The position numbers were made by a program, and so were the translations under genes. Below the pieces are notes generated by a model. The model was given only the letters and a program-made list of their open reading frames with translations, had not been told where the DNA came from and ran no database searches. A stretch of DNA of 64,000 bases, from NCBI GenBank assembly GCA_035509055.1, contig DATJMA010000025.1, forward strand, positions 1 to 64,000, given 5' to 3'. Of this stretch, positions 1 through 8,404 are shown piece after piece. This DNA is from PALSA-129 sp035509055 (GTDB lineage Bacteria; Acidobacteriota; Terriglobia; Bryobacterales; Bryobacteraceae). The number at the start of each line of letters is the position of its first letter. The stretch's first letter is position 1.

Positions 1-16
1 GTTATCCTCACGCTCT

Positions 17-655
17 ATGCCGACACCAAAACAACTCGCCGCCAATCGACTCAACGCACAGAAATCCACCGGACCCCGCACCGCCGCGGGCAAGGCCCGT
101 TCTGCCAGGAACGCCCTCCGCTCCGGCATCGATGCCAGCGCCCAAACCATCATCCACCGGGAAACTGCCGGCGATCTCGAAGTCCTCAAGTGGGAATATG
201 AGGGCCGGTTCCACCCCAGCACCCCCGAGCAGCGCGCGCTCGTCGACACCCTCATCGATTGCGAGTTCCTCCTCCGCCGCTTCCGCTACATCGAAGCCCA
301 ACTCTGGGAAGACGGCATGCAGAACACGGTCCATAAGACCATCCTCGGCGAAGCCTTCCGCCGCAACTGTGACGCCTTCACCCGCCTCCAGCGCCGCATC
401 GATTCCACTCAGCGCAACTACCGCAACGCCCTCCACGAACTCGAACGTCTCCAATCCATCGAAGCCGAGGCCGATGCCGATCCTGAACCCTCCCCCGTAA
501 CCCCTCGAAACCAAACGCCTAACTCTGAAATTGGGTTCGTTCCGCACACCTCTCCGCAGACGCCCTCCACACCGCTCCAAACCGCACTCCAATGCCCCAA
601 CGCCCAACTCCTAATTCCGGCTGGTTCACACTGTGCGTCGAATTCACGGGATTGA
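17..655 (+). CDS. Conserved hypothetical protein with N-terminal STGPRT-GKA motif
   Basis: The 212-residue product begins with an ANRLNAQKSTGPRTAAGKARSA-type segment (residues 8-29: asparagine-rich, then STGPRT and GKARSARNAL). I recognise this N-terminal signature from many short uncharacterised proteins of Acidobacteria and Planctomycetes; no function is known to me. The middle (residues 60-150) is charged and probably helical, and residues 150-212 are Pro/Thr-rich and low in complexity. No signal peptide or membrane segment is visible. The ATG at 17 lies near the window edge, so its promoter cannot be judged. It is transcribed in the same direction as the GWxTD gene but a promoter separates them. 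Confidence 0.75.
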   Translation: MPTPKQLAANRLNAQKSTGPRTAAGKARSARNALRSGIDASAQTIIHRETAGDLEVLKWEYEGRFHPSTPEQRALVDTLIDCEFLLRRFRYIEAQLWEDGMQNTVHKTILGEAFRRNCDAFTRLQRRIDSTQRNYRNALHELERLQSIEAEADADPEPSPVTPRNQTPNSEIGFVPHTSPQTPSTPLQTALQCPNAQLLIPAGSHCASNSRD

Positions 656-681
656 CCCCCTCAAATTGTCCGCCTTACAAT
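652..681 (+). promoter_or_regulatory. Candidate sigma-70-type promoter for the GWxTD gene
   Basis: TTGACC at 652-657 and TACAAT at 676-681 are separated by 18 nt and sit about 35 nt before the chosen start at 716. The -35 box overlaps the end of the upstream gene. AAGGAAG at 698-704 would be the ribosome binding site. This is pattern-based only. Confidence 0.5.
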
Positions 682-715
682 GGGTAGAGCCCTGTCCAAG
701 GAAGCGGTGTGCCGT

Positions 716-2431
716 ATGAAAGCTACTCGCCTATCCCTGTTTTGCATGGCTGTGTTGCTTCTGGCATGTGTCTTCGCCATCGCCCAGCAAACCAGCCAAC
801 AGGACGATAGCACCATTAAAAAGATCGACAACAGCAAGAAAAAAGACACCAAGCCTCCGGAAACCGTCGCCCGCCCCATGACCGATAAGGAGCGGAAGGC
901 CAAGGAAAAACAGCTCCGCAAAGAGCTCGCTACTCCCTATCGCAAGTGGTTGAACGAGGACGTCGTCTACATCATCACCGACGAGGAACGGTCCGCCTTC
1001 ATGCGATTGCAGACCGATGAGGAGCGCGAGCAGTTTATCGAGAACTTCTGGCTCCGCCGCGATCCCACCCCCGACACCGTCGAAAACGAGTTCCGTGAAG
1101 AGCACTACCGCCGCATCGCTTACGCCAACGAGCACTTCGCTTCCGGTATCCCCGGGTGGAAGACTGACCGCGGCCGCATCTACATCACCTACGGTCCGCC
1201 GGATGAAATCGACGACCATTCTTCCGGCGGCACCTATGAGCGGCCTCCTGAAGAAGGCGGCGGCGAAACGTCCACTTACCCCTTCCAGCAGTGGCGCTAC
1301 CGCTATATAGAGGGCATCGGCACCAACATCATCATCGAGTTCGTGGATCCCACCATGTCGGGCGAGTTCCACATGACCATGGACCCCTCTGAAAAGGATG
1401 CTCTCCTCTACGTTCCCAATGCCGGTCTCACCATCATGGAACAGATGGGCATGAGCGATAAGACCCAGCGCTTCAACAACACCGACGGCACCCACCTCGC
1501 CGCCCCGATGGGCGGTTTGCCCGAGAGCATGAACGAGTTCAGCCGCCTCGAACAGTACGCCAAGCTTCAAAAGCCCCCCGCCATCAAGTACGCCGATCTC
1601 GAAGCCAAGGTCGACTCTCGTATCCTTTATGACATCCTGCCCATGAAGGTCCGCGTGGATTTCTTCCCCGTCACCGACGCCTCGGTTATGACGTACGTCA
1701 CCGTCCAATACGACAACAAAGATCTTCAGCTCAAGACCAAGGATGGCGTTGCCACCGCCAATGTCCATCTCTTTGGGGAATTTCGCACCATCAGTGGCCG
1801 CATCGTGCAGACATTCGAGGAGGACTTGCAGATCCCCGGCGGTCCTGAGCAGTACCGCACGGACTGGCAGCAGCGCAAATCCATCGGCCAGAAGGAAGTC
1901 CCACTGAAACCGGGCGTCTACCGCCTCGACGTGGTCTCGAAGGACGTTACCAGCGGCTTTGCCAATAATTATCAGACTACGGTCAACGTTCCACGCATCG
2001 ACCCCGATACGCTTTCCACCAGCACCCTCATCCTCGCCGATGACCTGGAGAACGTGCCGCTGCGGAATATCGGCACGGGCCAGTTCGTGATTGGCGATAC
2101 CAAGGTCAGGCCGCGCCTCGGAAGCACCTTCAGACGCGATGAAACCCTCGGTATCTTCATGAAACTGTACAACTTCGCGACTACCGAGCAAAGCCGGAAG
2201 CCGCAGGGCGAGATCCAATACGAAGTCTTCAAAACCGGCACGGCCGAGCCAATTGTGGCCGCCACGGATGATATCGGGAAACTACCGGACGCCTCGGCAG
2301 CCCAAGTCACCCTCCAGAAACGCCTCCGGCTGGAGCAGTTCGCTCCCGGTTCATATACATTAAAGATCAAAATCACCGACAAAAATCGTAATCAGACGCT
2401 CACACAGAGTGCTCCATTTACGGTAACCTAG
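716..2431 (+). CDS. GWxTD domain-containing secreted protein
   Basis: A 571-residue protein from the ATG at 716. I prefer it to an in-frame ATG at 680 because it gives a clean signal peptide (MKATRLSLF, then a hydrophobic stretch ending AIAQQ) and follows AAGGAAG by 11 nt. After a Lys-rich linker comes the GWxTD domain (about residues 70-200): FWLRRDPTPDTVENEFREEHYRR followed by GWKTDRGRIYITYGPPDE, with GWKTD at about 147-151. The rest is beta-rich. GWxTD proteins are common in Acidobacteria and Bacteroidetes, and their biochemical role is unknown. Export to the periplasm is inferred from the signal peptide. Confidence 0.92.
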   Translation: MKATRLSLFCMAVLLLACVFAIAQQTSQQDDSTIKKIDNSKKKDTKPPETVARPMTDKERKAKEKQLRKELATPYRKWLNEDVVYIITDEERSAFMRLQTDEEREQFIENFWLRRDPTPDTVENEFREEHYRRIAYANEHFASGIPGWKTDRGRIYITYGPPDEIDDHSSGGTYERPPEEGGGETSTYPFQQWRYRYIEGIGTNIIIEFVDPTMSGEFHMTMDPSEKDALLYVPNAGLTIMEQMGMSDKTQRFNNTDGTHLAAPMGGLPESMNEFSRLEQYAKLQKPPAIKYADLEAKVDSRILYDILPMKVRVDFFPVTDASVMTYVTVQYDNKDLQLKTKDGVATANVHLFGEFRTISGRIVQTFEEDLQIPGGPEQYRTDWQQRKSIGQKEVPLKPGVYRLDVVSKDVTSGFANNYQTTVNVPRIDPDTLSTSTLILADDLENVPLRNIGTGQFVIGDTKVRPRLGSTFRRDETLGIFMKLYNFATTEQSRKPQGEIQYEVFKTGTAEPIVAATDDIGKLPDASAAQVTLQKRLRLEQFAPGSYTLKIKITDKNRNQTLTQSAPFTVT

Positions 2432-2468
2432 GTAACGGCGGGTCTATCCCCGCGACCGCGACCCTTTG

Positions 2469-4244
2469 ATGGTAAAGGCTAAAAGTCCATTGACGCTGAC
2501 TTCACTGGCGCTGGGGGCATTTTGCCTCGTGGGCTTGGGGAACGGCTTTGCCGCCTCTCCGCTCAGGTCCGGCGGCATTATCGGCGGTACCGTCGCCAGT
2601 TCTACCGGTATTCCGCAACTAGGCGCTGTCGTGCAGTTGTACAATCGCCAGGATCGGCCTCTCCAACGGGTGCTGACCGATTGCACCGGCAAATTCGAGT
2701 TCGATAGCCTTGCGCCCGATCGTTACTCCGTCAGGGTCACCATGGCCGCGTTCTTCCCCGCCATCCAGAAGGACATCCTGGTGCAGCCGGGCACAGAAAG
2801 CCTGCTCGCGGTCCATCTGAGCAGTTTCTTCAGCACCATCCAGCTTTCGTATCCGCCTCTTCAGAACGGCAGTCTGGTCACCGACGACTGGAAATGGGTC
2901 CTGCGTACCGCGACCGCTTCGCGCCCCATCATGCGCTTCACCGACGACAATGGTACCGAGACGGTCCAACGCCCCGCATTCTTCTCGGAAACGCGCGGGC
3001 TCCTGGTAGTTTCCGCCGGTGAAGGCGGCACCACTACCGGAGTCTCCAACGAGGCCGATATGGGCACGGCGTTCGCGCTCGCTACCTCGATCCTGGGCAG
3101 CAACAATGTCGAGGTGAGCGGCAATTTCGGGTACGGGTCGCAAACCGGCGTCCCCGCCACCGCATTCCGTACCACCTACAGCCGCAAGGGAAGTCCGCAG
3201 ATTTCGCTGACCATGCGCGAGCTCTTCCTGCCCGGCCATTTGGGCGCCGCTACCTCCGGCGCCGAACCCGCGTTCCCGATGCTCCGCACCTATTCGGCAA
3301 GCTTCGACGACCACATGCAGCTCAGCGATCGCATCACCCTGAAGTATGGCGTCTCCATGGATGATGTGATCTTTCTGAACCGGCTCAGTTATATGAGCCC
3401 TTATGCTCGTCTCAGCTACGATCTCGGAAACGGTTCCACGCTCGACCTCACGTTCACCTCCGGCAACGCCCGCCCGGATTTGGCCGGCATGTCCTCCGAC
3501 GAGGGCGAATTGCAAGGCGATCTCACCGCGCTCGGGTTTTTCCCGCTGATTTCCGCCGTGAATTCGCGAACGCAAGTGCAGCGTGGCGAGGATTACGAGG
3601 CGACCTACTCGCGCAAAGTGGGTTCCCGGACTTATAGCGCGACTGTCGATCACGAGGCTGTCACCAACGCCGCCCTTAGCGTGATGGGGCCGTTGAGCGG
3701 AGTCGCCGGCATCGATATCATGCCCGATCTCTTCTCCAACGCCTCGGTCCTCAACGCCGGCAATTTCCAGAGCTGGGGCTATACCGGCGCCATCACCCAG
3801 CAACTAGGCGAACACATTGCCCTCACCATGATGCTGGGGGGCGAAGGTGCCCTCACCATGGACAATGGCGCGTTGGTGGTGGGCAGCCCTGAGGAGTTGC
3901 GGTCTCTTCTGCACGAAGCGCAGCGCCACGTCGCGACCTCGCGCGTGGACGCCACCGTGCCCTGGACCAAGACTCACGTCGTGGCCAGCTATCAGTGGTC
4001 CGACAACCAGCGCTGGGCCACCCCGGGCGATATTTACAGCACCGCGCCCAACCATGCCATGCCGGGGCTGAATCTCAGTGTTCATCAGCCGCTCCCCGGA
4101 TTCGCCCGCCGGGTGGAAGCCACCGCCGATATCCGCAATATGCTGGCGCAAGGTTATTTCCCGGTCGGGATGGCCAACGGCCAGCAACTGATGCTCATCG
4201 AAACTCCCCGCATTGTCCGCGGCGGTCTGGCGTTCACCTTCTGA
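2469..4244 (+). CDS. Secreted carboxypeptidase-regulatory-like protein with putative outer-membrane beta-barrel
   Basis: About 591 residues. The signal sequence (hydrophobic to about residue 30) is followed by a CarboxypepD_reg/SpaA-like beta-sandwich (GGTVASSTGIPQLGAVVQL ... GKFEFDSLAPDRYSVRV, about residues 38-95). The remainder shows alternating short strands (for example FGYGSQTG, YSRKGSPQISLTMREL, LSYDLGNGSTLDLTF) and ends in ...RGGLAFTF. A terminal Phe after alternating hydrophobics is the usual outer-membrane barrel ending. I infer a barrel related to the Oar/TonB-dependent family but shorter than the roughly 1100 residues usual there. A TTG one codon upstream is possible. It lies 37 nt after the GWxTD gene, probably in one transcript. 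Confidence 0.75.
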   Translation: MVKAKSPLTLTSLALGAFCLVGLGNGFAASPLRSGGIIGGTVASSTGIPQLGAVVQLYNRQDRPLQRVLTDCTGKFEFDSLAPDRYSVRVTMAAFFPAIQKDILVQPGTESLLAVHLSSFFSTIQLSYPPLQNGSLVTDDWKWVLRTATASRPIMRFTDDNGTETVQRPAFFSETRGLLVVSAGEGGTTTGVSNEADMGTAFALATSILGSNNVEVSGNFGYGSQTGVPATAFRTTYSRKGSPQISLTMRELFLPGHLGAATSGAEPAFPMLRTYSASFDDHMQLSDRITLKYGVSMDDVIFLNRLSYMSPYARLSYDLGNGSTLDLTFTSGNARPDLAGMSSDEGELQGDLTALGFFPLISAVNSRTQVQRGEDYEATYSRKVGSRTYSATVDHEAVTNAALSVMGPLSGVAGIDIMPDLFSNASVLNAGNFQSWGYTGAITQQLGEHIALTMMLGGEGALTMDNGALVVGSPEELRSLLHEAQRHVATSRVDATVPWTKTHVVASYQWSDNQRWATPGDIYSTAPNHAMPGLNLSVHQPLPGFARRVEATADIRNMLAQGYFPVGMANGQQLMLIETPRIVRGGLAFTF

Positions 4245-4247
4245 TTT

Positions 4248-4937
4248 TTGCGCCTCGATTCCCACGTCTGTTTCTCGCCCCACCACCCGCCCGAGCATCT
4301 GGAACCTATCCTCCGGCGCAATCGATTCGATGGCGCCATCCTCGCAATCGATAGCCCCGCTCTGCCCGCCACCGGGCCCCATATTGCCGCTATCCTCGTC
4401 CGGCCGTCCGGTCTCGTCCAAAGCGACCCGCGTGTCCGCGGCGTCCACGCCCCCATCGCGGAAGTCACCCTGGACCTCGCGCACTCCCTGTCGCGCCGTT
4501 TCCTCCCGCTCGATCTCGAAATGAGCCCGGCGGATTTTCCCGAACTCCTCGATCTGACGGCCCGCGCGCCCGACCTCCGTATCGTCATCGATCACCTCGC
4601 GCGCCCGCAATATTCGCGCAGCGTAATGGAAGACTGGCTCCGCGGCATGCAATCCGCCGCCCGCCTGCCAAACATCTTCTGCAAAATCAGCGGCCTCCTC
4701 ACCGAGGCGCAACTCCCCTGGACCTCCGCGCCAATCCGTCCATTCGTCCAGCACGCCCTCGCCATCTTCGGTCCGTCGCGGCTGATGTTCGGAAGCGAAT
4801 GGCCCGTGCGCCTGCCCGACATCACCTGGAAGGAATCTCTAGCCGCGTTCACGCAATCCATCGGCGCGCAGTCCATCGGAGTCCGGGAGCAATTGCTGGG
4901 CGGCACCGCCGCCGCCTTCTACCGCATCCCGGCGTGA
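4248..4937 (+). CDS. Amidohydrolase-2-like (L-fuconolactonase/COG3618-type) protein
   Basis: About 229 residues from a TTG at 4248, three bases after the previous stop. TIM-barrel amidohydrolase hallmarks are present: LDSHVCF at the N-terminus, IVIDHLARP (usual VLDHLGRP), FCKISGL (usual WVKLSGL) and LMFGSEWPV (usual MFGSDWPV). It is about 50 residues shorter than usual for the family. Two metal-site positions deviate: the N-terminal HxH reads HVC, and the Asp of GSDWP is Glu. Family members hydrolyse sugar lactones or related esters; activity here is uncertain. No Shine-Dalgarno precedes the TTG, so translation may be coupled to the upstream gene. Confidence 0.75.
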   Translation: MRLDSHVCFSPHHPPEHLEPILRRNRFDGAILAIDSPALPATGPHIAAILVRPSGLVQSDPRVRGVHAPIAEVTLDLAHSLSRRFLPLDLEMSPADFPELLDLTARAPDLRIVIDHLARPQYSRSVMEDWLRGMQSAARLPNIFCKISGLLTEAQLPWTSAPIRPFVQHALAIFGPSRLMFGSEWPVRLPDITWKESLAAFTQSIGAQSIGVREQLLGGTAAAFYRIPA

Positions 4938-4941
4938 TACC

Positions 4942-5517
4942 ATGCCCGGAATGAGCGACTGGCTTTATCGCCACTGGGTTCCCGCAGCATTGTGCATGGC
5001 CATCTTTCTGCTCCTGCTCGCTGCGGCGCTATCCTTATCGTGGGATCTGCCAGTCCTGATGATCTACCTCCAGATTCCTATCTACATGCTGCATCAGGTC
5101 GAGGAGCATACCGGCGACCGCTTCCGCCAGTACGTGAATCTACGCTTCGGCGGAGTCGAAGCGCTCACTCCCAACGCTGTCCTCGTGACCAACATCCCGG
5201 GCGTTTGGGGACTCGGCCTGCTCTCCATCTACGCGGCGCTGCTTTTCGGAATGGGATGGGGACTGGCTATTGTTTACCTGGTTCTGCTGAACGCGCTCAT
5301 CCACATCGTCAGCGGCATCGCGGCGCGCGCCTACAATCCGGGCCTTTGGACTGCGCTCGCGCTTTTTCTGCCGGTCGGCGGGTTCGCGCTTTGGCTCGTC
5401 TCATCCGCGCCCGGAATACGGGCCGTGCATCACCTGGTGGGGCTCGCCATCGCGATCGCCATCCACATCGCACTGGTGGTCCACACCGGCCTGCGGGCGC
5501 GAAGTCTGAAGGCATGA
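4942..5517 (+). CDS. HXXEE domain membrane protein
   Basis: A 191-residue integral membrane protein with about five hydrophobic segments and the motif MLHQVEEH (H-x-x-E-E at about residues 50-54), plus a second His-containing segment HIVSG. This matches the HXXEE family, small bacterial membrane proteins of unknown, possibly enzymatic, function. The start is either ATG 4942 or ATG 4951; both lie just after the amidohydrolase stop (4 nt gap), suggesting one transcript. The stop overlaps the ATG of the following pseudogene (ATGA). Confidence 0.8.
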   Translation: MPGMSDWLYRHWVPAALCMAIFLLLLAAALSLSWDLPVLMIYLQIPIYMLHQVEEHTGDRFRQYVNLRFGGVEALTPNAVLVTNIPGVWGLGLLSIYAALLFGMGWGLAIVYLVLLNALIHIVSGIAARAYNPGLWTALALFLPVGGFALWLVSSAPGIRAVHHLVGLAIAIAIHIALVVHTGLRARSLKA

Positions 5518-6020
5518 CGGCGTCCGATCCCGTCATCCGGCCGGCGCTCGAAGCGATCCTTGCCGGCCCGCAATTCGCCGCCTCCGCCGGCGCCGGCTGA
5601 TTCCTCCGCTACATTGTCGAAACCACGCCCGGCGGCTGCGAGAAGTGTGCGACGGCGGCCCATCCTTCGACCCTGCCACCGATACATCGTCCGCGTGGAA
5701 GCCGTCGAACGTGCCGCGCATCCGCCCGCGATCCTAGGCGCCGCCGCGGCTGCCGCGACCGTGCTGCCGTTCCTGAATCTCGATTCCGCTGCTAGCGAAG
5801 AATTTTGGAGCGATGACCGGCGAACCGACGTCCTTCCTTTCGCGAGCCTCCCGCCTGCGCGTGATCTCGCGCACCCGGCTTTCACCTTCAAGGGCAAGTC
5901 CGCGGAATTATGGGCCGCGTTCGTGGTGTAAGGCAAGTCCGCCGGCAGGCTGATCGCGGGCGCGCGCCGCGCGTGCTCCAATCCGTCCGCATGGTGGTGC
6001 TTTTGAGCCGCCCCGCTCGC
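5514..6020 (+). pseudogene. Decayed winged-helix/TolB-like regulator (acidobacterial TPR-regulator family)
   Basis: Fragments in several frames recall the common acidobacterial regulator built as 'ILASPxFxxSxRLxRFLRFVVE ... VRVEA ... VLPFxNLSxDPxxEFFSDGLTEEL ... ARTSAFxFKGK'. Here they read PALEAILAGPQFAAS, a TGA stop at 5598-5600, FLRYIVETTPGG, FDPATDTSS, then VLPFLNLDSAASEEFWSDD and AHPAFTFKGKSAE, a TAA at about 5930, and GKSAGRLIAGA. Stops and at least two frame changes make it non-functional. The intact ATG at 5514 still overlaps the upstream stop as ATGA, so the gene was once coupled to the HXXEE gene. Downstream TPR domains are missing. Confidence 0.65.
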
Positions 6021-6073
6021 CGTGCCGGCCTCTATCCTCATGAAATTCCTCCGGTCGAATTCTGGAACCCCGA

Positions 6074-6101
6074 TTGCCTCTTTCGTTGGCGTGAGTACAC
6101 T
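6074..6101 (+). promoter_or_regulatory. Candidate promoter for the DUF3300 gene
   Basis: TTGCCT at 6074-6079 and TACACT at 6096-6101 (16 nt spacing) lie directly before GGAGGA (6112-6117), which is 6 nt from the ATG at 6124. Pattern-based. Confidence 0.35.
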
Positions 6102-6123
6102 GAAGGAATACGGAGGAACTACC

Positions 6124-7011
6124 ATGCGAAAGTTGAAAGCCGCTGTTTCTAAAATCGTTGTGGCCGGGGTGCTCTCGGCGCCGCTTCTGGCGCAAGCCCC
6201 GCCACCCTCCTTTTCTCCGGGGCAACTGGATCAGCTCACTGCCCGGATCGCGCTATATCCCGATCCGCTCCTGGCGCAGATTCTTGCCGCGGCCACTTTC
6301 CCCAACGACATCCAGCCGGCCGCACAATGGGCGGACGAACATCACTACCTGACGGGCCAGGCCCTCGCCAACGCGATCCAGGCCGACCAACTTCCCTGGG
6401 ACCCCAGCGTGCAGGCTCTTCTGCCATTCCCGTCCGTGCTCGGCATGATGGCGTCTGATATGGCTTGGACTACCGATCTCGGCAACGCTTTCCTCGCCGA
6501 CCAGCCGGAAGTCATGAACGCCGTCCAGAGACAGCGCGCGCTGGCCTATCGTTACGGTTATTTACGAACCAACGGTCAGGTGGTGGTGTCGGGCGGGCCG
6601 TATATTACGATCACGCCGGTTAACCCGGGCTTCGTGGTGGTTCCCTACTATAGCCCGGCGGTGGTGTTTGCCGCGCCCGTGCCCGGCTTCTTCGTAGGCG
6701 GAGCGATCCGCTTCGGCTTCGGCGTCTCCATCGGCGGATTCTTCGCCCCCTGGGGTTGGGTGGGCGGAGGCATCCACTTCGATTGGGGCGCCCATGCGGT
6801 GTTCATCAATAATGCGCGCTGGGGCCGGACCTGGGTGAACCGCGGCGTCTACGTGCATCCCTACCCCGCGGTCCATCGCTACGCGGCGGGCGCGCCACGG
6901 CCCGCCGAAGCCCACGCACTCGAGCGCCGTTCCGTGGAAGAACGCAATGCCGCCCGCGAAGGCAGACCCGCGCCGCGCGAGACGCATCACGGCGGACACG
7001 ATCGCCACTAA
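6124..7011 (+). CDS. DUF3300 family secreted protein
   Basis: A 295-residue protein. The start at 6124 is fixed by GGAGGA six bases upstream and by the signal peptide (MRKLKAAVSKIVVAGVLSAPLLAQA). Residues 28-150 carry the DUF3300 core: LDQLTARIALYPDPLLAQILAAATFPNDI, AAQWADEH, LPWDPSVQALLPFPSVLGMMASDMAWTTDLGNAF and QRQRALAY. A Gly/Val/Pro-rich beta section (PFVVVPYYSP-like) and a basic, His-rich tail follow. DUF3300 proteins are predicted exported or outer-membrane proteins of unknown function in Proteobacteria and Acidobacteria. The next gene starts 16 nt downstream. Confidence 0.92.
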   Translation: MRKLKAAVSKIVVAGVLSAPLLAQAPPPSFSPGQLDQLTARIALYPDPLLAQILAAATFPNDIQPAAQWADEHHYLTGQALANAIQADQLPWDPSVQALLPFPSVLGMMASDMAWTTDLGNAFLADQPEVMNAVQRQRALAYRYGYLRTNGQVVVSGGPYITITPVNPGFVVVPYYSPAVVFAAPVPGFFVGGAIRFGFGVSIGGFFAPWGWVGGGIHFDWGAHAVFINNARWGRTWVNRGVYVHPYPAVHRYAAGAPRPAEAHALERRSVEERNAAREGRPAPRETHHGGHDRH

Positions 7012-7027
7012 GGGACCGGACCGGCTC

Positions 7028-7996
7028 ATGCCCACCCACCAGCACAGCACCATTTTCGATGCCGGCCAAGGCTATGCGCCCTTCAGCCGCCTGGTGACTC
7101 TCGTCGATTGCACGGTCGCATGGCGGCAGGGCCGCTGGTGGATGTATCTCTGCGGCCACGATACCGTCTCCCCCGAGATTGAGTTGTACAGCGCCAGCTT
7201 GCCGGAAGGATCGCCCCTTTCGGCTACTGGCTGGGCCCTCACGCCTGATCCGAACGACCCGGCGCGCCCGTCAATCCTGGCCGGGAAATCCAGGAGCCAC
7301 TGGTGGGACGGCAGGGGCGGACGGCATTGCGTTTCCTACGCGGAAGGCTTCGATCCCGATCGCAACGCGCGGGTGGAGCGCCTCTATTATGCCGGCGCCG
7401 CGCGCCACTATTCGGGCCCGTACGCCATCGGCTACCTCGAATGGGATGGCGGGAAATGGGTGGACCAGGCCATGCCCGCTTTCACCGCCAACGAATACTG
7501 GGAGCGCGGCAGCGTCTACGAACCGAATCTCATTTACCACGAGGGAATGTGGAAGATGTGGTATGTCGCGGGCGCGAACCAGGACGACTATCTGGTGCAG
7601 GGGTATGCCGAGAGCCCCAATGGCCGGACCGATTGGAGCTTCCACGAAATCGTTTTCCCCGCCGACGAGAAGGTATTCGATTTCTGCCTGGTGGAGGCCA
7701 ACGGCGAATTCGAGGCGGTTTTCTCGCGCGTCAACGTGAGCGGAAAAGAGGCCGACCCATCCCGTGTCGGTCTCTTCTGGTGTCATACGAAGACCCCTTC
7801 GCCGCGAATGGCCGACTGGAGCGAGCCGGTTCGCATCTCGGATCCCGGGCCGTGGAAGCCGGTGCTGCGCTACGGCGAAAACGACGCGCAAAGGATGTTG
7901 GTCTTCCACGACGGCGCCTATCCAGCGGCAGGCCGGGGCAGGCTGCCAATCAACTTCACGGTCGAGTGCCTGGAAATCGACCGGCCGGCAAGTTGA
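7028..7996 (+). CDS. Beta-propeller glycosidase-like protein (GH32/GH43-like)
   Basis: A 322-residue protein from the ATG at 7028; an upstream in-frame extension into the DUF3300 gene is unlikely. Repeated blades contain W/Y-rich strands typical of five-bladed glycosidase propellers: RQGRWWMYLCGHD, SVYEPNLIYHEGMWKMWYVAG (usual DPxV/EPxLIxxxGxYYLxYSG), FDFCLVEANGEFEAVFSR and WKPVLRYGEN. The EPNLIYHEGMWKMWYV block is the best family marker. There is no signal peptide, so a cytoplasmic oligosaccharide or glycoside role is possible. The substrate cannot be assigned. Confidence 0.65.
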   Translation: MPTHQHSTIFDAGQGYAPFSRLVTLVDCTVAWRQGRWWMYLCGHDTVSPEIELYSASLPEGSPLSATGWALTPDPNDPARPSILAGKSRSHWWDGRGGRHCVSYAEGFDPDRNARVERLYYAGAARHYSGPYAIGYLEWDGGKWVDQAMPAFTANEYWERGSVYEPNLIYHEGMWKMWYVAGANQDDYLVQGYAESPNGRTDWSFHEIVFPADEKVFDFCLVEANGEFEAVFSRVNVSGKEADPSRVGLFWCHTKTPSPRMADWSEPVRISDPGPWKPVLRYGENDAQRMLVFHDGAYPAAGRGRLPINFTVECLEIDRPAS

Positions 7997-8020
7997 ATCC
8001 GTACAAGCCACACTTTCCTC

Positions 8021-8061
8021 TTGACTCATATATCAGTTACTGATATATCTATAACTGATAT
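8021..8061 (+). promoter_or_regulatory. PadR promoter/operator overlapping a probably leaderless start
   Basis: Arms ATATATCAGT (8028-8037) and ACTGATATAT (8039-8048) form a perfect inverted repeat around one T. A third half-site, ACTGATAT (8054-8061), runs into the start codon ATG at 8060. TTGACT (8021-8026) and TATATC (8044-8049) are 17 nt apart, so the repeat fills the promoter. Transcription would begin at about 8056-8060, giving a leaderless mRNA. PadR proteins commonly autorepress by binding such palindromes; that role here is inferred. Confidence 0.65.
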
Positions 8062-8404
8062 GACGAGCGCACTGGAGCCGCCGCTGACACCCGCGGTGTT
8101 TTTCACTCTTTTCGCCCTCGCCGGCGGCAAGAAGCACGGCTACGCCATCATGCAGGAGACCCGGACCTTGTCCGACGGGAGCTTCCGCATGGGTCCGGCG
8201 ACTCTCTATACGACGCTTCAGCGCCTCCTTGAACTCGATCTGGTGGAGGAGGCCGAAGACGCCCGGGATGCCGACAGCCGGAGGCGAACCTATCAACTGA
8301 CGGCGGCGGGCCGTGCGCTGCTCGGTGCCGAATTGGAGCGCGTGGAGTCCCTCCTCCGCAAGGCAAGAGCCATGCACTGGAAGCCGGCGCGGGCGAAACC
8401 ATGA
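8060..8404 (+). CDS. PadR family transcriptional regulator
   Basis: About 114 residues. The start is placed at 8060 rather than at an earlier TTG because the earlier codons overlap the promoter palindrome. The winged helix is typical: LTPAVFFTLFALAGGKKHGYAIMQE, then MGPATLYTTLQRLLELDLVEEAED and SRRRTYQLTAAGRALL. A short C-terminal helix suggests the small PadR-s2 subclass, which dimerises through it. In Acidobacteria these regulators usually precede ADOP permeases. Here the next gene overlaps by ATGA (8401-8404) and encodes only a 96-residue fragment resembling such a permease's N-terminus. No Shine-Dalgarno is present. Confidence 0.92.
   Translation: MTSALEPPLTPAVFFTLFALAGGKKHGYAIMQETRTLSDGSFRMGPATLYTTLQRLLELDLVEEAEDARDADSRRRTYQLTAAGRALLGAELERVESLLRKARAMHWKPARAKP

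Noticed and set aside
2619..4754. Long minus-strand open frames opposite the barrel protein and amidohydrolase
   Set aside because: No motifs, no signals, and the plus-strand proteins have clear family features.
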